A stretch of DNA of 64,000 bases from Pochonia chlamydosporia 170 (Eukaryota; Ascomycota; Sordariomycetes; Hypocreales; Clavicipitaceae), in assembly GCF_001653235.2 (NCBI RefSeq), contig NC_035790.1:1736001-1800000 (forward strand). The letters are read 5' to 3'. Numbering within the stretch: position 1 is the first letter of the stretch; each line of letters begins with the position of its first letter. A program made the translations under genes and the position numbers. The notes below the pieces were generated by a model that made no database searches, had not been told where the DNA came from, and saw only the letters and a list, made by a program, of their open reading frames with translations. Below are positions 58,601-64,000 of this stretch, piece by piece.

Positions 58601-61600
58601 AGCTACGGGACGGTTAGGGATGTTTCCACGGTCCGTCATAGTTGAGTCCAACGGGCCACTTTCGGCAAACCAACTCAGTGTACATCAGATAACGGTGACA
58701 ATGACCTGCTTTCAACCTGCTGAATAATTTAGCCATTCACGAGTATCAGCGAACCGGCATACATTGGAAGTCAGCCTACGGCGTACCAGAAGCATGCTTA
58801 CGCATCATACCTGACCCGAAGTTGTTGCTACCCCAGATATCACCAGCGAGAGCAAGCTTGGTGACTCGTGATCATCCCGTCAAAGATTTTGGCTGAGTTT
58901 CCTAAATGGCGGCTCAGTTTAGGAGAAGCATGTTCTGGAGTAGTGGCCAGTCGTGTCTGGAAAGACTTTGGGTACGGTTCGCCAGCATCGGCAATGATAG
59001 AACCTGCTGTGACTGGCAATGCCCTCTCTGGCGCTTTGCCTGGTTGGCTCATCCGGTAGTGAAGTGCAAACTCGGACCCGTAAAGCGATTGTTGCAATTG
59101 CGCATCCTGGCCCTTGCAGTACCAAATTTAGATGGTTCTGGTTAGCTTCTTCAGCGGTCCAACTTCGACATAGGCTAGCCTTTGCTTTACCCTTCATGTT
59201 TTCAATTTCAATGAAACTCTGCCACTCCACAACAATTCCGAACAATATCTCTCGGGTATAAGAACTGCGGTCCCTGCAAAAGGATGGATCTCGACTTTCA
59301 GGCAAAACAAATCGCGTGGCTACCTGGCGGATCTAGGTTAAAAAACATCACCAGTGATGGCGATTGGCTCATAACGTACCCACCTCCGGGTCGACAATGA
59401 ACGGACAACTCCTCCTCCGCCATACCGAGTAGCATTGTAGCTGGGGCGATGTTCGTTGGCGTGGTGAAACTGTGTGAAATCACATGGAGCGTAGAGCACT
59501 CTGCGAGAAGTTGGTTCCGGTACAAGACGAAAAGCAACGACTGCATTGTCTCCCACTTGTACCAATTTCGAACTTCGGTGAGTTCAAGAGCCAAATGAAG
59601 ACTGTCGCTGTGTCGTCCAGCTGCTCAGCAGCCTCATCCGGGTTCATGTCAAGCTGGTGGCCTGGTGGCGGGTCATGCAGACATCCAACGTGGTGCATCA
59701 TGCATCAGCTCATCTGCCCTGCCAAAACTTGGCCAATCCCATTGCATGAAGGGCAATATAGCTGCCACACCCTGCATATTTCGGACCCTGGCCGTTGATC
59801 GAGGCGGTCTGCCACATCTCTCTCGACATCCTTTGTAGAAGTTGAGTTAGATCGAGGACGGCCGTTGTCGGCAACAGGTCTGTGGAGAGATGCATTGAGG
59901 TTGTAATTAATACATTGGACTGCCAATGGCGCATGTCATTGTCAAAGTAATGCTGAGATGGTATCCGCATCAAAAAATGTCTTCTGGTAGTTTGCCGGCC
60001 GGGTTGGAATTAATCTGATTGTAATTTCATGAGAAACGCAGAGTCTGAATCACGTGATGGACCGATATTCCGGAGTTTGGCACGATCAAGGAGAAAAGGA
60101 AAGAGTACCCAAGTACAATAATATAGCAGGGCAGGAACTAGGATCAATGTTATGCCTGCAAGTGGACAGCAAAGTCCTCTAAACGTCTGGTTGGACTTGC
60201 AAAGGTTTGATTGTGAAACTTCCACCTTCTCAGCCTTTACTCACCCCAAAGCAGTCAGAATTGACTATCTATCTCACACAATTCTCAAGGGACCAAATAA
60301 GCCCTCATTTTCCTGTATCAATTAACAGAGTGCATAGAGCATGAACTGTCCCGATGCAGGCACGACTACAAGTCTTCTCTATTCACGCATATCTACCCCG
60401 AATTCCCACCTAGTGGCATTATTTTGCACTTTTCTTCTCAAAGCCCAACAGCCTGCGGCCCTTCAAGGGTCTGTGGCATAATAAGATAACCTCGCACAGG
60501 CAACTCAGCATGATATAGAGAGTACAAGGGCAAGTGTTTGAAAGATGTCGTCACACAACATGATCAACGGGTCTACAAAACCCCGCAAACCCGTCCCTAC
60601 ACCATCTTTTGAGCCAAATTTGCTTTGTATCTTTCTGGCCCATGTTAACCAACGTGTCAATTACGGGATTATTTTATCTCTAGCCCAGTGAAATATCCAA
60701 CAAAGTCGACATTACCAGAGGCAACCCCGGCAAGCGAACCCAAACCAACAGTCTGCGCCGGATGATATATACCTCTAACTGCCTGCTTGCCTAAGATCCT
60801 AGGTACTTTGTAGGTATTCACCAACACAACAAAGCATACCCTGTACAACGGACATGCAATGTAAGTTACTGTACGCATCACCACTTACCAACCAAACCCA
60901 TATCCCCTCCCACCTCAAAATACAAACCCAACACTCCGCCAAGAACAAAGTAAACCCAAAATTCCCACATCCAGTAACCAGTCAAAGACCCTTGACACCA
61001 ACCAACACTCACCCAGTCGGACCACATCCTCGTACTGCAGGCTCAAGCTGCCGAATATGCAGGCCACGGCCGCATTTGGCCACCGACCTGATGCACTAAC
61101 CCTTGCCTGATCCATGGGGGTGCAGAAGGCGACAAGGGAAAGAGACAAACCTCTCGAACATTCGGGGGTAGAGCTTCTCGTGGTACTGAGTACATGGAAC
61201 CAACGACCGTGATCACTTTCCAACTTTGTATTATAGGCGAACTAGTTATTGGTTACAATTGGCCTTTATCGATTTGAATATTGATTGAGGAGATGTAGCA
61301 ATGGTAATCATATCGTGCCGGTTGGGGTCGTCTTCAGACTATGGACTGTTGACACCAATATTCGCCTTTGGACTCAAGGGAAATCAACATTATCATGTTC
61401 ACCAACGTCAATGGGCACAGGGAGAGGGAGCTATATGCGGTCGCCGTAGTTACAACTCATATATCAACACTCGTACGATGCGTAGTTTCATGCATTTATT
61501 GTGTAGCTAGCTACATATTAGCAGAATCGCCTGCCGCTATATACGTACAAAGATGGGTCGCGCCATGTGTCGTGGTAATTAGTCTTATTTCACGCCTCTC

Positions 61601-62219
61601 CGCCACCCCCGTATGTCTAGCGAGCCTTGTCCCTCCTCTTTTCAACGAATTACAAGCGACAATCGGGGATAGCACTGGTATCATAACGAATGATGCGACA
61701 AGACGAGAGGGCAGGGGAAAAAAAAAAGAGAAAGCCTATGCCTGGCTAGAGTCTAGGATGCAGGAAAGAACAGAACGCGCAATCGCAAGATATGATCCGA
61801 AATATGTCCAAACACAGAGATGTCGACGCCAGGTCATGCCTTGTGCTGAGCAAATACCACCACCGTCGAGTCATTGAGACTCAAAAGTGAGGGACATTTG
61901 GAGATAAACGAGATGAAGAGAGAGACGAGAAAGATGTTCGGAGAATGAGTGCTGACTTTCTTAGATTCTATGCCTCGTTGTGGCATAAGGCAAGTCGTAC
62001 TCCCATGATTTGAAGGTTCCGCAAAGACCGAAAGGACGACGAAGATCTTCAAAGATCGGGGGAAGTCATGATTCATACAACAGGAAGCCGCGCGGCCAGC
62101 ATTGCGAGCATGGTGTGGTACGAAACAAATGAATGGGCGTACCTTCACCAGGTCATGAAAATGTATGTAAAAGAAGGCGAGTCGTCAAAACTTCGATCGC
62201 GAGGGGCAGCATGCCTTGC
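55685..62219. other. 6.5 kb gene-poor block
   Basis: No supported gene. A 235-residue plus-strand frame at 56053-56760 is Arg/Ser/Gly-rich, starts inside the presumed NUC-1 promoter and shows no domain. Noted motifs are TACTCCGTA at 56916-56924 and TCACGTGA at 60050-60057. No transposon protein, terminal repeat or tRNA was recognised. Confidence 0.5.
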
Positions 62220-63998
62220 TTAAACCCGAGATTGATCCCCAAGGTTGAGCCAGCTCATATCAGACGTGGATGCCATTGCCAACTGCGGCTGCTTGCTCAC
62301 GCCTGAAGGGGGCGTCGACCCCGAAGCGCCGCCAGGAGCTTCTGAACCCCTATACGAGGCTGGCCCGTATGCGCTGCTCGGGGCGCGATTGGCACCCCAC
62401 GGCTTATTGGCCTCCTTGGGATCCCATATCTCATTGATACTTTCCGGGATGCCGCTAGAATACCCTGAGGATACTGGAGAAACAGGTCTCTCAATCGTCC
62501 CTGACATGCCTTCTGTGAAAGGCATCTTGCTCGTATATTGGGCAACCACCGGACTGCCAGAATTAACACTGTTCACAGCAGGTCGCCCTTCAAAATTCAG
62601 TGGAGGTACCGTTGCAGAGTCTTGTGTAACTCTAGGGTTGTTGGTTGCTTCTGAGTAACGAGAACTCTGTTCAGATGTCATGGTGTTTCGTTTTCCATTG
62701 CCAAACCCAAGGATTTGGAGGGCACTACCACCAGACCAATATCGATTCCACCCGGAGCTTCGACGCATACCGTCACTGGCTTCCATGGGACCGTTCCGGG
62801 GACGCGGCTCTGCTACCGATGGGGCAAATGCTACGCCACGCTCATCATGAGCCTGTAAAGCGGGATGCACCATACTCTGAGGAATAGGCTTGCTGATTGT
62901 GCTTTTGAATTGCTTGTGCAAAGAGCTTACAGAGCTGCGAGCAGTATCATTGCTTGGTTTCCTGGTCAATCCAGACTTCTCTTTATTCATCCGTCCCATG
63001 AGAATGGCAACAGAGGAATATGATTCAGCCGATGCCTGTGGCCGGTGTCCTCTGAGATGTCCTGCGGCAGAGAACGTGCTCTTGTTGAAGGTTGACATGT
63101 CTTTTTCTTCTGATGGGGTATGGCTTGGCCGGCCTGCCTCCGTGTGGCCAAGTTGCTTCTTGCGCCGCCGAAGGAGAAGCAGAATGAGACCAAGCAGTGC
63201 AAGGAAGCCCGCAATGGAACCCAACGTAATACCGAGAATGGCATTGGAACTTGGTCCTGAGTCCTCTGGCTTGTCGGGCGGTGGAGGCAAAGTTCCCGCT
63301 GCGGTGGAAGTAACCGCAGCCGAAGACGTGGTAGAAGTTGATGTGAATATCGTAGAGGTGGAGGCTGCTGAAGAGGTTGTAGAGGTGGTCGAGAGAACTT
63401 TTTGTTCGCTGCTGAAGAAGGAAGTAGCGTTGATCCAGCCATTGTTTGTTGCGTCAAAAATGGCAATAGGGCTGTCATCGTTGCCGCCGGAAAAGATGAC
63501 CGTGCCATTGGGCCCTTCAGCCATGGCAAAATTTTCCCTTGTTTCCTTCGGTGCTAAAGTTGAGTTGTACTGTGGCCAATTGTCTGCAGTCTGTTGACGC
63601 TTGTCCTCTGATGAGATACCGAGATGGCGGGATGTGATAATTTTTGAATTTGTCATTGGCTTTCCACTTGCATCCTGCAAGACGACCCGAGAAACTTTGT
63701 TGGGTGATTGGCTCATGTCGAACAATATCAGGCTCTTCAACTGATCCTGCCCGGAGACGACTATTCCTTGTATTGACTGTGTGTCCTTTTGAATAGGCTC
63801 AGCCAAACTTATGTCGGTGTATCGCCAGTTACCTCCAACACTATACCAGTACACCTTGGTGCTGTCAGCACCGTGGCCGCCTCCAACCATAACAACATCG
63901 GCAACGGTGGCCTTGGTAAGAATCGGTCGAAGGCTGGCCGGGGGTTTATTTGGTGCCTGGACCGCCGGGGGTTGGCTGACTGTGTAGGGTTCTGAAGC
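62220..63998 (-). CDS. kelch-type single-pass membrane protein, 5' end off window
   Basis: Open from the window edge to a stop at 62220, so only the C-terminal 592 residues are present. The first part (63998 to about 63440) has beta-propeller character, with a VVMVGGGHGADS strand and a later GTVIFSGGNDDSPIAIFDATNNGWI kelch-like blade. A Ser/Thr-rich stalk follows (about 63430-63290), then a hydrophobic helix near 63242-63171 flanked by RRRKK, and a long Ser/Pro-rich cytoplasmic tail with SGG and SPVSSGYSSG segments. The layout of extracellular propeller, O-glycosylated stalk, one helix and cytosolic tail resembles fungal cell-surface kelch proteins. The function is unknown; cell-end markers and galactose-oxidase-like proteins share the blade. 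Confidence 0.8.
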   Translation of the reverse strand, partial: ASEPYTVSQPPAVQAPNKPPASLRPILTKATVADVVMVGGGHGADSTKVYWYSVGGNWRYTDISLAEPIQKDTQSIQGIVVSGQDQLKSLILFDMSQSPNKVSRVVLQDASGKPMTNSKIITSRHLGISSEDKRQQTADNWPQYNSTLAPKETRENFAMAEGPNGTVIFSGGNDDSPIAIFDATNNGWINATSFFSSEQKVLSTTSTTSSAASTSTIFTSTSTTSSAAVTSTAAGTLPPPPDKPEDSGPSSNAILGITLGSIAGFLALLGLILLLLRRRKKQLGHTEAGRPSHTPSEEKDMSTFNKSTFSAAGHLRGHRPQASAESYSSVAILMGRMNKEKSGLTRKPSNDTARSSVSSLHKQFKSTISKPIPQSMVHPALQAHDERGVAFAPSVAEPRPRNGPMEASDGMRRSSGWNRYWSGGSALQILGFGNGKRNTMTSEQSSRYSEATNNPRVTQDSATVPPLNFEGRPAVNSVNSGSPVVAQYTSKMPFTEGMSGTIERPVSPVSSGYSSGIPESINEIWDPKEANKPWGANRAPSSAYGPASYRGSEAPGGASGSTPPSGVSKQPQLAMASTSDMSWLNLGDQSRV

Positions 63999-64000
63999 CT

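Noticed and set aside
61301..61877. Plus-strand frame of up to 169 residues
   Set aside because: Lies in the 3' flank of the kelch gene, begins at a TTG and shows no domain.

Overview
The window is chromosomal DNA of a filamentous ascomycete, most likely Sordariomycetes and probably Hypocreales. Evidence: compact genes split by 50-150 nt GT-AG introns with CTAAC/CTGAC branch points; fungus-restricted families (Zn2Cys6 regulator, NUC-1-type bHLH, SAT4/rhodopsin-like membrane protein, HeLo domain, TauD-like dioxygenase, DUF3445); GATA-type nitrogen sites. Species cannot be fixed from sequence alone. No rRNA, CRISPR, intact transposon or convincing tRNA was seen.

Layout. 0-17 kb, nutrient-related: an ammonium transporter (+), a membrane-anchored phytase-type histidine acid phosphatase (-), a TauD/TfdA-type dioxygenase (-) and a Zn2Cys6 regulator with unusual cysteine spacing (-). 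A 6 kb gene-poor block follows. 22.8-26.3 kb: a single-exon fungal protein kinase (+) converging on a SWIM zinc-finger protein (-). After another 4 kb gap, the spliceosomal protein SF3B6 (-) is divergent from an MBD4-like DNA glycosylase (+). 36.6-42.4 kb: a SURF4/Erv29 ER cargo receptor (+), a HeLo-domain pseudokinase (+) and a DUF3445 protein (-). 43.9-48.1 kb: a SAT4-type membrane protein (+) and a GABA/amino-acid permease (+). 49.1-55.7 kb: CDC14 phosphatase (-), divergent from PCC1 (+, a small KEOPS subunit with a 35-nt first exon), then NUC-1-like phosphate regulator (-). A 6.5 kb gene-poor block leads to the 3' part of a kelch/single-pass membrane protein (-) that runs off the right edge.

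How the genes relate. Nothing forms an obvious biosynthetic cluster. The most notable candidates are the HeLo-pseudokinase fusion, which has the same order of parts (cell-death helical bundle plus dead kinase) as animal MLKL, and the MBD4-like glycosylase, which keeps the catalytic Asp context. Nitrogen uptake (ammonium transporter) and phosphate scavenging (phytase, NUC-1) are both represented, but a direct regulatory link inside the window is not shown. All exon joins were worked out by hand from splice signals and reading phase; every listed join keeps the frame to its stop.
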